Assembly: GCF_045679555.1 (NCBI RefSeq)
Contig: NC_092122.1
Location: 14,127,506 to 14,191,505, forward strand
From: Salvelinus alpinus
Lineage: Eukaryota; Chordata; Actinopteri; Salmoniformes; Salmonidae
Length of the DNA: 64,000 nt
Direction of reading: 5' to 3'
Part shown: piece after piece, positions 51,151 through 63,672 of the stretch
How positions within the stretch are numbered: the first letter of the stretch is position 1
Layout of the letters: the number at the start of each line of letters is the position of its first letter
Made by a program: the position numbers and the translations under genes
Notes under the pieces: generated by a model
The model's input: the letters and a program-made list of their open reading frames with translations, nothing else
Database searches by the model: none
What the model was told of the DNA's origin: nothing

Positions 51151-52125
51151 ACTGTAGAGGCAGCTTCCAAGATGGACGTTCGTATACGTGGTTTCATGGG
51201 GCTTGCCATCTTTCTAGATCCAGTTTTACTGGGATTACTACGCCTGCGCACTAGCACTCAGTGCAAACAAGGAGCAGTGCCGATGTCATCACGTTATCCA
51301 AAAACATGACAGACATTGGACGAATACAATTTTAATATCTTTGGCTTTCACTCACAGTTTAGCAGTTGCTTAGGTACTGCATCTCTACCCGACAGATGAT
51401 AACAAAACGATCAGTATAATTGATTGATAGATGTTACTCAGCAGTCTTAAAAGTATGCCTTATCTATTTTTAAGAACTATTGAAATAGTGATTTTGTCAG
51501 ACAGCAGGCAGTTTGTTGTTTACTTGTCTCATGCTTATACTGTACGTTCCATGTATTGGGCCTAATTACTCTATTTAAACTGAGCTTTAGTATTTCATTT
51601 TCTTCTGTTTGTTAGTTTTTTTTAAATGTTTTTTTTCTTTATTGTAATTGTTTTATCATTTTGTTGTATGTTAATGTGTGAAATTCCAATAAAAACATTA
51701 TTACAAAATTAGGCTGATGGCATCCCCTGGTGGATACAGTGTGTTATTGCTGTTCGCGGAAAGTAAGTCATCGGTGATACCTACCCTCTACAATTATGAT
51801 ATCGACAAACATAGAGGGCTATGTTAGCCATGTTCGTGTCTGTCAAAACTACTTCCTGTATTTTGTTTATAACAAACAAGAGTGTACATGTTTTAAAAAT
51901 TGACAACGTCTACGCATTCCTATTCATGTGGTACCAAGTAAAAATTCAAGTTTATTTTCACCTACACAGAACGGAAACACCCAGCTCAGCTGGGGAGAGC
52001 CCAACAACCATGCTCCTCTAGGCCTACATCCACCACCTCAGGTTAGTTTGTTTCAACTGCAATAATAATGATGTGATATTATAGACCCATGTCAACCATG
52101 GATTAGAATCCTGGCCCATAGATTT
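51151..52125. other. Intergenic with one copy of a local duplication
   Basis: No gene recognised. 51713-51825 is the first copy of a pair repeated at 52645-52760. Confidence 0.45.
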
Positions 52126-52760
52126 TTTAAATGTTATTTAATCGTTATTTAACTAGACAAATCAGTTAAGAACGGATTATTATCTACAATGACGGCCTAG
52201 GAACAGTGGGCTAACTGCCTTGTTCAGGGGCAGAACGACAGATCTTTACCTTGTCAGCTCAGGGATTCAATCTAGCAAACTTTCGGTTACTGGCCCAATG
52301 CTCTAACCACTAGCCTACCTGCTGATAGATTACTTGCGGATAAGAGTTTTTTGTCATGAATCTTGTTCTGGAGGCAGCTCTGCAGAGTAGTTACTAGCTG
52401 GAACAGCCACAAAGTCATACAATCTGATTTTAAACCTTAACAACACTGCTAACCCTAACGGCTAACCTTAGATGAAGACCAAAAAAGTAATTTTTGTTTT
52501 CATAAATGTTTTCATTATAGGCAATTTTGACTTTGAAACTGGCCTATCTAAGGGGAAATTGCTCAATTCTGCCTCCAGGACAAGACCCATGACAATAAAT
52601 GTCAACCTACTTCAGGGTGCGGAACTGTCTAACATCAATTTAACTAGGCTGGTGGCGCTCCCTGGGGGATGCAGTGTGTTATGGCCACTTGCAGAAAGCA
52701 AGTCATTGGCTATACCTACCCCTCTACAATTCTGATATCTATGAACATAGAGGGCTATCG
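51713..52760. repeat. Pair of about 115-bp direct repeats
   Basis: 51713-51825 and 52645-52760 share aggctg(a/g)tggc, acagtgtgttat/gcagtgtgttat, aagtcat(c)gg, ctctacaatt.tgatatc and acatagagggctat. The copies are moderately diverged and about 930 bp apart. No obvious ends. Confidence 0.8.
52126..52322 (-). mobile_element. HpaI-type tRNA-derived SINE (antisense)
   Basis: On the - strand: gcaggtaggctagtggttag, B-box-like tagattgaatccctg, cgttctgcccctgaacaagg and the tail ttaactgatttgtctagtta. Same family as 7706-7906. Confidence 0.8.
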
Positions 52761-53163
52761 GTGGTTTTTGGGTGGTCTGGTTGACACAATTAAATGTTCA
52801 AATATTACAGTAACATCTGGGTTTTTATGTGTGCCATCATGTGTTTAATTGTATAGTTGATGGAAACTGGGGCGAGTGAGAGACGGACCATTCCTACGGA
52901 AGTAAGCCAGCAGAGGGGCTGAGCATAGCCCTGAGTCCCTTCTTAAAATGAAGATGCTCTTCCTCAAGGTTGGGTTGCTGTTAAACACTTCGTGACAAAT
53001 ACTGCTATCCCACTATGCCGTGGTTGAGGACGAATACACGGGACCAAAGCTTAAAGAAGGGAAGGTCACGTCGATAATACAATGCTTTGTACTCAAATGC
53101 ATGGTACGGTATAGAGGCCACTCCAACTCATACCATGCTAGACTATGGACTCTATGGAATATC

Positions 53164-53739
53164 CAGTGGTGTAAAGTACTTAAGTAAAAATAGTTTAAAG
53201 TACTACTTAAGTAGTTTTTTGGGGTATCTGTACTTTACTATTTATATTTTTGATTATTTTATTTAGGAATGTAGGAATGTAGTGAAGTACAAGTAATGTA
53301 CTTTTTACTCCCATGCATTTTCCCTGATTTCTCCCTGTACTCGTTACATTTTGAATGCTCAGCAGGACAGGAAAATTGTCCAATTCACACACTTATCAAG
53401 AGAACATCCCTGGTCATCCCTACTAACTCTGATCTGGCAGACTCACTAAACACAGAATATTAATTTGTAAATTATGTCTGAGTTATGTCTGAGTGTTGGA
53501 GCGTGCCCCTGGCTATCCGTCAATAAACAATAAAATGGTGCCTTCTGGTACGCTTAATACAAGAAATTTGAAATGATTTATACTTTTACTTGTAATACTT
53601 AAGTTTAAAACCAAATACTTTTAGACTTTTGCTCAAGTAGTATTTTACTTGGTGATGTTCACTTTTACTTGAGTCATTTTTTATTAAGTTATCTTTACTT
53701 TTACTCAAGTATGACAATTGGGTACTTTTACCACTGCTG
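53164..53739. mobile_element. hAT-type MITE with 8-bp target duplication
   Basis: It starts cagtggtgtaaagtacttaa and ends gggtacttttaccactgctg. The flanks ggaatatc (53156-53163) and ggaatatc (53740-53747) are an 8-bp direct duplication, the hAT hallmark. No protein coding content. Confidence 0.88.
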
Positions 53740-53817
53740 GGAATATCCCATCAAATGTGACATCTATTGTTTTAAACTTTCTTGTCTGCTCCTCTTCTTT
53801 TTCTCTCTCCCAAATCA

Positions 53818-53955
53818 GAGTTGATTTGTCACATGCACAGGATACAGCCAGTGTAAACAGTATAGTGAAATGCTTGCTGCTTGCAAGCTCCTTCTCAACA
53901 ATGCAGTGATACTAAGTTACATAAAATAAATACACACAAGAATATACACTGCGAG
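53818..53955 (-). repeat. LINE 3'-tail fragment
   Basis: The stretch gagttgatttgtcacatgca-caggatacagcc...gtgaaatgcttgctgcttgc is related to 28382-28505 and 45045-45165. Confidence 0.55.
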
Positions 53956-54708
53956 GTCAATATCAGTGGCAAACAATGTCATGGATAATGGTGACAGTTA
54001 TTTAATCAGGGTTAAAGTGATCCAGTGATCAGATGGGGAACAAAGGCGCTTACATCCACCTTAGAGGATCAGACCTCAAGCCAGAGTTCCAACAGTTCAC
54101 TGCTGTGGTCAGTACATATATCTAATAAAACCGATGGAGTTGCTTATTAATAAAGAGTATTTAATAATTTACATTGACTGCTCTTGGCAGAGAGAATGCC
54201 CTGCTCCAATGGTGCTCTTCAAAGAACCAACTCCAAGCTTAGATAATACTTTGGGGATAAGAGTCAGCATGCAAAATACTTGTATTTTTCCATTTTCTTT
54301 TTGCACAAGCATAATGATAGTGGGACTGAGCCTGGTCTGTGTCTGGTGTCAATATGGACATTCCTTCATAGCTACCTCAAACACATTGTCTTATTCAGGA
54401 CCTTGAGCAAAGCTAATGGGAAAAATATCAGTTGGACAGCTTCCCAGGTTTAGAAAATGACCAGAGATAATTATAGAAACAAATGGATTTAATTATTATA
54501 GTCGATTCATTGCTTTCCCAGCATCCCAAAGGGAGAGGGTACAATGGTACTGTAGACCAGAAATGGTCATAAGCTTGCATTTTGAGTGTTTGTGAAACAT
54601 AGTCAGGACAATGTGTATGTGGACTTCTTATTAGTATCTGATGATATCATTATGATCAAACCAAAAACATTTAGAGGACGGTTGTGGTGGTTTCTGTGTG
54701 TTTAATGA

Positions 54709-54716
<8 letters not shown>
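53956..54716. other. Intergenic, nothing recognised
   Basis: No gene or complete repeat seen. Confidence 0.45.

Positions 54717-54796
<80 letters not shown>
54717..54796. repeat. (CA)40 microsatellite
   Basis: Eighty bases of uninterrupted CA, preceded by a broken CA stretch from 54708. Open frames through it are artefacts. Confidence 0.98.
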
Positions 54797-54798
<2 letters not shown>

Positions 54799-56882
54799 GG
54801 CTGGAATCACTTTTCTCAGTGCAAAGGATGAATGTGTTCTGTTTTGCCTGATCTCCACTGTGAACCTGTGGACCAGACAGAAAACATTTAGATGACAACC
54901 TATCTGTTTTTGTGAGACTTCAGTAGGTAAATAGAATGAATCATGAACATTTCATCAGAAGCAGACTTCATCTGTTGTATTTGATAGGGTATAATTTTCC
55001 CTCACTGAGGCTCAAAGCAAATCACTGGGGGCTTAGCCCCAAAAGCAGCTCATGATTGGTAGCGAGACCTGATTCTTTGATTCCTGACAACTGTTCTGCC
55101 ATAAGATTATGTGCTTTTCTGGGTTTGAAATCACCCAGAGAGGGGAATTAGATCTCCACAGCAGCTCCTGTCGTACACCGTGTTCTGATCCCTTCCCTCT
55201 CTCCTCATTTTTTCCACTGTTGTCTGTGCCTTATTCATCTCCCTTTCCTCTGTCCTGCACTTTGCTGAAGTAGCAGAGTTTGAGCTAACTAACAGAGGCA
55301 GAGCAGAGCAGCTGACGAGCACAAAGCTCTCTGCCGCCCGTATCAGACACGCTGGGTGAACAAAGCCCCTCTGCTCCACAGACAGACAATGGTACAATAG
55401 CTGACCGGGCTGTTACAACATGTGCCATACTCGCATTACGGGAGCACAGATCTGGTAGATTGGACTATTCAAACGAGTTGGATGCATGATTAACGAAAAC
55501 GCAGTGTTAATTGGAGCAATTAGAAGAACATTGTGCTTTGGAAGTGTTCAAATTGCCTCTGTGTCTGTCTGTCTCTGTGCCCGCTGTCATTCCCCACATA
55601 CAGTACAGTAGGGTGGTTGGGAACGGTGTTACATAACATTGGGAGTTGCCATTCCCACCCTCATACTCTCCACTCCCTCTCACTGAGGTGTCAAACAGGG
55701 AGTCATAAACATAGCCTTACTGCAGCAGACAAACCACATATTATTCAGACACTCAGGATCTAGGAGTGGATTAGACCAAAGCAAGTTCAGACAAGACAAC
55801 ACCGCTTTTATGCAGCTAACCATATGAGCCTATTCTAGCCCTGTTTATACCTGGTTCAAACATGCAGCCTTTGTCCTGATCTTGTCCACATTCTGACTGT
55901 GCCCACATTTTTAGTGTACAGTAGATGATTAAAAGACGCATTGTGATCTGACTGTGATCAGATCTTATACGTGTAAATAGACAAAATCAGGTCAAGATCA
56001 GGTGGATGAAGGATACATGCTAACGGCAGACATAAACAGGGCTATCGATTCATGCACACTGCCTACGATGGTACGATACATCTACTGATGCAACATCTGT
56101 AGCTGACATCCTGTTGGCTAAACCACAGTAGAAGCCAATCAGCAGAGGGATGTACTGACTCAGTGGTACAGAACATGGAACATGTTGGCTAACTGTCCCA
56201 CTTAGTCACCCACCACATCACACTCACCAGATGGCACTCCGCCTTTGGCATGAGCAGCCGTTGGAGGGCACAGGAGGGGTAACGGACCTACACATACTGG
56301 ACAGAGAGAGAGAGAGACGAATGGATCCATGGAGTCAGAGTCCACATCACCAGAGGAGTACAGGCAGGGGACAAACCCTAAACCTGACTGGGGTCTGGTT
56401 CAGTTGAGAATGATCTGGTTCTGATGTGGCTAGTCGGCTTCTTTACATGTAATTTGGGGTAGTCTCTCCTTTCTCTCTTCCTTCCCTCACTCCCTCTCTC
56501 TGTGTGAGGAAGTCTCACCCAGGGCTCTGTTGTCCGTCTCTGCCTCACTTCCTTCCTGCCTCTGGCCAAGCTTCTTTCAGAGGGCCAGTCAGCAATGCTG
56601 TACATGCTACTGAGAGGCATATGCCTTCTCCTCAGCTCTTTTGGTATGTCAAACACACTCACAAGACTTGTAAGGCATATGGTGCAGTCTGTGTTGTGCG
56701 TCTGATTGTCCAGTCACTAACAGAAAGGAGATAATGACTCAGACCATAACATTAAGCATTATGACCCGAAATGGGATGACCCGAAATGGGTAAATAAGGG
56801 AATGTTATGTAGTGGTGAGGGATGATGGCGTTTGGTGAGAGTATCCCTTCAGAATGTGAATGTTTTCATAGAGTTATTACAA
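54797..56882. other. Intergenic, no gene recognised
   Basis: Contains a short GA run near 56302-56315. I see no exon or full repeat. Confidence 0.45.
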
Positions 56883-56996
56883 TATACACAGAGTGTACAA
56901 AACAATAAGAACACCTTCCTAATACTGAGTTGCACAACCCAATAAGGGATCATAGCTTTCACCGGGTTTAACCGGGTCAGTCTATGTCATGTTTTG
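56883..56996. mobile_element. Internally deleted Tc1-like fragment
   Basis: Left-end sequence cacagagtgtacaaaacaat-aagaacaccttcctaatact joins directly to 3' sequence caataagggatcatagcttt-caccgg...cagtctatgtcatg. Both are familiar from one salmonid DNA transposon whose middle is missing here. Confidence 0.65.
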
Positions 56997-58703
56997 TCCA
57001 CTCAGTCTAAGTTATATCCACAAAAAGCTCCAGTTGAAACTGAACAAAGGGAAATCATTTTCATTTTATCGGCCACCTCATGACTTTTAACGTAATACAT
57101 AACTGTGGGATGGATAAAAAAACTGTGAACCAAAAATGGTGGATATTATGTTATGTTTAGAGAATACATTTTAGGCTACTTGCTATGAAGATTTTACTGT
57201 TTGTCTGCTCTCTGTATTTTTCTACAACTCCACCACAAATGTGCAGTCTGGGCTATGTGTAACATGGAGGAAAAAGTTATCTGGGCATTTATTTAAAATG
57301 CCAGACTGCTTTTACAGAAGGTCTTTAACCCACCAGAGATAAGATGTAACACTGTGAGATGTTCAGAAAGGGAGTTCACACACTTATCTCTCCCAGTGGA
57401 AATGCATTATTGGACTGCTAAGTGGGGTTTAGTTGAAAGAGGAGCACAGTTTGTGTTGGCATGGAGCGAGCTGCTGTGAGCGACAACAACTGCCCTCTCG
57501 TATTTCAGCTTCCCAAAAAGCAGACAGAAAAATGCTAAATATGCAGCAGTGTGACCTCAAACCTTAGATCAGCCACTATTTTTAGACAAAGGTGTCTAAT
57601 TCCTTTCACCTAGGTACTTTTCTCCTTTATCTCCAATCAATCATGTCGGCACATGTACAATACTATCTAATATATGTAGTTTACAAACAGTATATTATTA
57701 TATAGGCTATGTATAGATGAGTTCAAATGCTAATGGATGACCTCGTTGTTGAGGAATGTGTTTTGCTTCTTAAATTGCTAGTAGTATGTTCTTATTACGT
57801 TGTATGTTTGAATGTTGCACATTTTATCAATGTGTTCATGCAGGGATCCCTTGGAAAAGAGGCCTTGGTCTCCATGCTAAAGGTTAAAAAAAAAACTCCT
57901 TCAGCAGTAACCAACCCAGCGCAGCAGCACAGCTAAGCTATGAATGGGAATGAACACAGACTGAATAGATAGGAATGTCAACCAGAGTTATTGCACTGGA
58001 GCTCTGCGTCCATCGCAACAGATGCAGCAGTATATTTCCTTAAACAGAGATCCATAAACATGAGGACCGAATAAAATGTACATAACTCCAGGAGATACGG
58101 CAGCTTCCAAAGCATGTTGCAAGAGAGCTGAAATAAGCACTGACCGTATTCACATAATCACAGCTTGTTATGTGAATACAGTGGGTTCTTAGGTTCTGTT
58201 TGGTATGATTATAAAATATCTCAAACCGAACAGAACCTAATCAACCCAAAGAGAACCTACACTGTAAGCACCCACTGCCTTCACATAATTCATCCAGTGT
58301 GGTATGAATGGTAAAGATGCTATTGGCTCCATACTGACTGTTCAGTCAAGGTCACTGTCTTGTTTGAACCCGGCTAGGATATCTCTGAGTGAGTCTTCTC
58401 CCATTCATCCATATGGCTGTATTACAATCACTATGAATCAGCCTGGCACCATCACTCAACCTGTGTCCATTTGGGTTATTTTCAAGCAGCTCTTATGGGA
58501 AGTGTGGAAACAACTATGCACTTAGATCATGACCATCACACATAGCCATATAGTGTTGTTGTGGGTTGGTATGCCTGTTTTGCTATTGAGAGATGAATAA
58601 TGTTCACCTCTGAAGCGCTCTGGGGCTGGGTGACTCATCCAACGCCTTAGGGAGGTTTTCTGTGGGATCTGCGTGGTAGCATCAACAACAAACTGTCCAT
58701 AGC
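56997..58703. other. Intergenic, no gene recognised
   Basis: AT-rich with no coding similarity detected. Confidence 0.45.
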
Positions 58704-58872
58704 AGAGGAAGCTGGTGGGAGGAGCTATAGGAGGATGGGCTCTTTTTAATGGCTGGAATGGAATTAATGGAAAGGTATCAAACATATGGAAACCACATGT
58801 TTGACTGTTCCATTAATTCCATCCAACCATTACAGTGAACCCATCCTCCTATAGCTCCTCCCACCAGCCTCC
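58704..58872. mobile_element. 169-bp palindromic MITE
   Basis: The left half agaggaagctggtgggagga-gctataggaggatgggctc and the right half gaacccatcctcctatagct-cctcccaccagcctcc are inverted complements. The centre carries ccacatgtttgactgttcca. The whole element can fold into a single long hairpin. It is a common salmonid miniature element. Confidence 0.88.
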
Positions 58873-59220
58873 ACTAACACAGCCTATAGGTTAAGAAGAA
58901 TATACACTATATAGTCTATGATTAGGCTGAGACATTTTTATTTTTATTTATTTCCATCCTGTAGCCTAGATGCTGTGAAAAAGAAACATTTAGTTGGAAA
59001 ATAGGGATCAAAGAAAGGTGTTTAGATAACAGATAACAATAACAGAACAGGCTCTAACCGTTTAATTTCGTATGCATTCGTGAGTTTTCGTATGGGTTCG
59101 GAGAAGCCCAGGAGAGGGGGCTGAGTCCGAGCCGCACTGATCTCTAGGTTGCATGTGACTAATCGAGTTTGCCAGTGAAGTAGGCTACAATTCATTCCTA
59201 CGGAATGTTCACCTGAGAGA

Positions 59221-59245
59221 GCGAAAGCACTGCAAAATAACAGGT
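59221..59245 (+). other. Possible end of a noncoding first exon of pawr
   Basis: gcgaaagcactgcaaaataacag is followed by a good GTGAGT donor at 59245-59246. A pyrimidine-rich acceptor (ttctccattacctttag) ends at 59554, upstream of the pawr ATG. A split 5' UTR is therefore possible. Weak, sequence-only evidence. Confidence 0.3.
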
Positions 59246-59719
59246 GAGTCTTCTTAGAAACGCATGTCACAATTGTTCACTAAATGAGTCATGTTATTTC
59301 CAATAAGTTACTTTAACATTTTTGGGGATAAAATAACTTCTAAGAATTATCGTGACTATCTACTGTAGAACAAACTTTGCTATGAGTTATTTATAGTTCA
59401 AACCCGTTTGTTTACGGGAAGGCTAGTTTGTGAAAACAACTTGATACACGTCCAATGTGATGAACTTTACACACGGATAGTAATTTTGAAGTGAGGTCGT
59501 TTCATTGAAGTTTAGACCAAATTTACACTAAACGTGATTCTCCATTACCTTTAGACCGAATCGTTTTGAGAAATGTGGTGCCATTAGAAGCGAAGGACGA
59601 TTGCACGGTAACCTGACTTAAAAACGGACATTACAAATTCCCTGCTGAAGGAGCGTAGTTTACAAACGTAGTAAAGCCACTGGTGAAAACCGCACACATA
59701 CAAAACGAAAAAAAGGAAC

Positions 59720-60286
59720 ATGGCAACGGGTGGATTTAAACCAAATGCACAGACAGACTTTCTGGAGGAATGGAAGGCTAAACGGGAGAAAATGAGGGCA
59801 AAAATGCTCGGGGACATCGCTGCGGCCACCGGCGCGTGCACTGGTGGTATTGCCCCTGCCACTGCGTCCCTGGGGAGCCACAGCAACAAAAGTGAGATGC
59901 GCAATGCTACCTCGAGCACCGAACTTAACAACAACGGCAACCCGGACCGCGGGACATCCTACCCCATGGCTCGCTCATCATCCTCCTCAGCCTTGAAGAG
60001 ACCTGACGATGACCCACACCCGACACCAGCCGTCAGAGGAGCGGATACGCCGGGGAGTAACCTGAAGAAGACACCGCAGCCGGAAAAAGTGCCCTGCACC
60101 CCACAAGAGTCCAGCCCCACTGCATGCAATGACCATGGCAGTGACAAGGAGAGCCCCTCACCCAGTAAAGGCAAAGAGAAGAAAAACAGTGGTCCAAGCG
60201 CCAGGAAGGGGAAAGGACAGATAGAGAAGAGAAAGCTGAGGGAGAAGCGCAGATCAACAGGTGTTGTCAGCATGCCATCCACCGAG
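59720..60286 (+). CDS. pawr: pawr (Par-4) first coding exon, partial gene
   Basis: 189 codons, from ATG to a GTGAGT donor at 60287, phase 0. The N-terminus MATGGFKPNAQTDFLEEWKA followed by KREKMRAK is the conserved Par-4 start with the first basic nuclear signal. Residues about 157-183 carry the SAC-domain core: SGPSARKGKGQIEKRKLREK then RRSTGVV. The Thr in RRST matches the PKA site known in mammals, and the basic run is the second nuclear signal. The middle is Ser/Pro/Thr-rich and poorly conserved. Known role: pro-apoptotic regulator that binds WT1 and atypical PKC through a C-terminal leucine zipper. That part, and all later exons, lie beyond the window. I see no EEPD-type caspase site like the one known in human Par-4. 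Confidence 0.93.
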
Positions 60287-60868
60287 GTGAGTCCAAGCTG
60301 TCTGTAACTTTCATTTGTTTACGAAATCATCGCCTAATTAATAAGCATGGCGCATGGTGTTGGATGAGACTGTTTACACTTTGTACTGGCAACCTGTAGG
60401 CCTATGCAACAACAACAAAAAAAAGTTATGAGAAGACGGCATAGAAGATGGACTTATCAGTCTCTTAGGTTGCGTCATTGTCATTGTGAAACGAACATTT
60501 TAATGTACCAAATGGGTTGGATATTTGTGGGAAAATAGTTTGAAACTGAGTAGCTTTAATGACTAATGAGAAGTAATCAAATGGGGTTCTAAAACATTCA
60601 TTCTTCTGACCTTCAAAAGCCCCATAAACATATCTGTTCCGGTGGAGTGTTTATGAAGACCTTCTGTCTAGCACAGACGTGAAAAAAGTCTCCATGAGTA
60701 TGCTGAAAATGTGCAGAGGGAGCAGTATCGTTGTTATTGCACTTAAATCATGTCACAGCCTGGCAGCAGTGACGTTGCTGAAAGCATGACAACCACCAGT
60801 TCGCCACTCAATAATATGTCTGTCCTGTTATTCTAAGAACTTCCACCATCAGGGAAATGATGTTTATA
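60287..60868. other. pawr intron 1, nothing recognised
   Basis: No exon or clear repeat. Confidence 0.45.
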
Positions 60869-62322
60869 CAGTGCCTTCGGAAAGTATTCACATCCCTTGA
60901 CTTTTAACCCACATTTTGTTGTGTTACAGCCTGAATTTAAAATGGATTAAATGGAGATTTTGCTGCTGGCCTACAAACAATACCCCATAATGTTCGAGTG
61001 GATTTATGTTTTTAGAAATATTTACAAATTCATAAATGAAAAGCTGAATTGTCTTGAGTCAATAAGTATTCAATCCCTTTTGTTATGGCAAGCCTAAATA
61101 AGGCAAAAAATGTGCTCAAGTCACATTAAGTTGCATGGACTCACTCTGTGTGCAATAATAGTGGTTAACATGATTTTCGAAGGGGTACCTCATCTTTGTA
61201 CCCCACACATACAATTACCTGTAAGGTCCCTCAATTCAGCTGTCAATTTCAAACACCGATTCAATCCAATGCCTCGCAATGAAGGGCACTAATTGGTAGA
61301 TAGATTAAAAAAACAGCCATTGAATATCCCTTTGAGCATGGTGAAGTTATTAATTACAGTTTGGATAGTGTATCAATACTAGAGGTCGACCGATTATGAT
61401 TTTTCAACGCCGATACCGATTATTGGAGGACCAAAAAAAGCCAATACCCATTAATCGGCCGTTTTTTAAATTTATTTATATATATATATATATTTATATT
61501 ATATATATATTTGTAATAATGACAATTACAACAATACTGAATGAACACTTATTTTAACTTAATATAATACATCAAGAAAATCTATTTATTCTCAAATAAA
61601 TAATGAAACATGTTCAATTTGGTTTAAATGCAAAAACAAAGTGTCGGAGAAGAAAGTAAAAGTGCAATATGTGCCATGTAAAAAAGCTAATGTTTAAGTT
61701 CCTTTCTCAGAACATATGAAAGCATCATGTTATGAGTATGCTTGTCATCGGCAAGGACTCCAGAGATTTATTGGATAAAAATAAACGGAATAGAGCTAAG
61801 CACAGGCAAAATCCTAGAGGAACACCTGGTTCTGTCTGCTTTCCAACAGACACTGGGAGACAAATTCACCTTTCAGCAGGACAATAACCTAAAACACAAG
61901 GCCAAATATACACTGGAGTTGCTTACCAAGATGACATTGAAAGTACCTGAGAGGCCTAGTTGCAGTTTTGACTTAAATCGACTTGAAAATATATAGCGAG
62001 ACTTGACAGAGCTTGAAGAATTAAAACAAATTATGTGCAAATATTGTACAATCCAGGTGTGCAAAGCTTACCCGGAAAGACTCACAGCTGTAATCAAAGG
62101 TGATTCTAACAGGTTGATTCAGGGGTGTGAATACTTAAGTCAATTAGATATTTAATTGTCAATAAATTAGCACAAATTTGAAACATGTTTTCACTTTGAC
62201 CATTATGGGTTATTGTGTGCAGATGGGTGAGCAAAAAATTTAATGTAATTCATTTTGCATTTAGGCTAAAACAACAAAATGTGGAAGAGGTCAAGGGGTA
62301 TGAATACTTTCTGAAGGCACTG
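60869..62322 (+). mobile_element. Tc1-like element (CAGTGCCTTCGGAAAG family) with nested insertion
   Basis: TA flanks lie at 60867-60868 and 62323-62324. The ends cagtgccttcggaaagtatt and its complement aatactttctgaaggcactg frame the element. The middle is replaced or interrupted by another repeat (61379-61720). The surviving transposase C-terminal half (61742-61996) includes FQQDNNLKHKAKYTLELL and a decayed LNRLENI at the third catalytic position. Inactive. Lies in pawr intron 1. Confidence 0.9.
61379..61720 (+). mobile_element. tagaggtcgaccgatta repeat, truncated, nested in Tc1
   Basis: It begins tagaggtcgaccgattatga-tttttcaacgccgataccg, a very common teleost dispersed element, includes an AT microsatellite (61475-61510), and stops without a matching end. 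It separates the Tc1 left end from its transposase remnant. Confidence 0.75.
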
Positions 62323-62324
62323 TA

Positions 62325-63371
62325 TAATGGGCTTGTTTTATGACATTGACACTGGCTCTGTGCCTTGAAGCCACAGAGTGTAGTCTACATATTAGGGGCC
62401 TGGCTTTTCTGACAGCTGCCCAGACCCAGAGCATGCTGCCGACTGTGGAGTTTCACCTGGAGGTTGACCAGTGTCTGTTGGCTGGTGACAGCCTGTTATT
62501 AGGCGGTCGGCAGTGCCAGTCAAGGAGTTTGAGAGGCTGGTCAGAAGCCAAGCCGTAAAGCTAGGTTTCATCCCCACAGATCATGCCAAACTATGTGCGA
62601 TCATGCCCCATGCAGCAACATTGCCTGTGTTTATTGCATTGCATCTTTCCCATGGTAAATCTAAACCCTGACATCGCGATCGCTGTATGATTTGGACCCT
62701 CTTCATACAAGGCCTCTTGTGTTATGAATTTTATTGAATAGGTACGCTGGGGCATAATCAGCCTGCTTGTTCTGTGGGGCACAATAGCTGTTGAGGGGGT
62801 TTCAGAGCAATAGGGAACCCAATCGCGCCACTCTCCCTATGAATGGCTGATAATGGCTTCACGGTTAACCGAAGCAAACACTGGCTCTTCTGTGGAGTGT
62901 CAATCAGGACCACCTCCTGCATTCCAGGAAGGTGTCTTGTTTCTGCCTCCCTGTCCGTCTCACTCTCTTTGACGGAGAATGGTATGTGTCTACTGGCTGT
63001 TGGGGACCTCTGACCCGCTTAACAAATGCTTACTGAACAATGGAATACTGCTTAAGTGATGTGCGCTGTCTGAGTACTCACCTCGCCCGAGACACTTGCT
63101 CTCTCTCCTTTTCTCTCTCTCTCTTTAGGATGTGTGTGTTGTCTGATCCGTTTCCTGTTGGCCTCACCGTGGTTTAGGCCTAGTTGATGAGCCTCATTGT
63201 CTGGGGACATCCATGTTTTATGACCAGCAGTGTGTTTTTATAAGGCTCTGCTTGGAGACTGAGTTGCTTTCACTCAGGAGCGTGAACTTTGTTTCATGTG
63301 TTGGGCTGGATCTCTCTGATAAAGGCTGCTGCTTTTGTGTCTGGAACACCCAGGGCTATTATTGCAGAATA
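62325..63371. other. pawr intron 1, nothing recognised
   Basis: A CT-rich run near 63100-63125 is the only simple feature. No pawr exon 2 was seen up to the window end. Confidence 0.45.
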
Positions 63372-63462
63372 ATAGTGAAGACGTGATGTGAAGACATCAA
63401 AACTATGAAATAACACATATGGAATCATGTAGAAACCGAAAAGTGTTAAACAAATCAAAATA
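63372..63462. mobile_element. Tc1 terminal fragment (CAGTACCAGTC family)
   Basis: gaataatagtgaagacgtga...tcaaaactatgaaataacac-atatggaatcatgtag matches the inner end sequence of 13724-15167. A small internal duplication of gtgaagac is visible. Confidence 0.75.
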
Positions 63463-63477
63463 TGTGTGTGGGGGTAC

Positions 63478-63672
63478 AGGTTAGTTGAGGTAATTGGTAC
63501 ATGTAGGTGGGGGTGAAGTGACTATGCATAGATAATAAACAGCGAGTAGCAGCAGTGTACAAAAAATAGGGAGCGGGCGGGGTGTCAATGTGAATTGTCC
63601 AGTGGCGATTTTATTAATTGTTCAGCAGTCTTATGGCTTGGGGGTAGAAGCTGTTGAGGAACCTTTTGGTTA
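63478..63672 (-). repeat. LINE 3'-region fragment (antisense)
   Basis: The stretch ggttagttgaggtaattggt-acatgtaggt ... cagcagtcttatggcttggg-ggtagaagctgttgaggaac is an antisense LINE 3' region, the same broad family as the tails listed above. Confidence 0.6.

Noticed and set aside
54631-54898. Open frames of Cys-Val or His-Thr repeats
   Set aside because: These are translations of the CA microsatellite in several frames, not genes.
59584-60282. Antisense open frames opposite the pawr exon
   Set aside because: They are shadows of the GC-rich pawr coding frame. No family similarity and no splice support.
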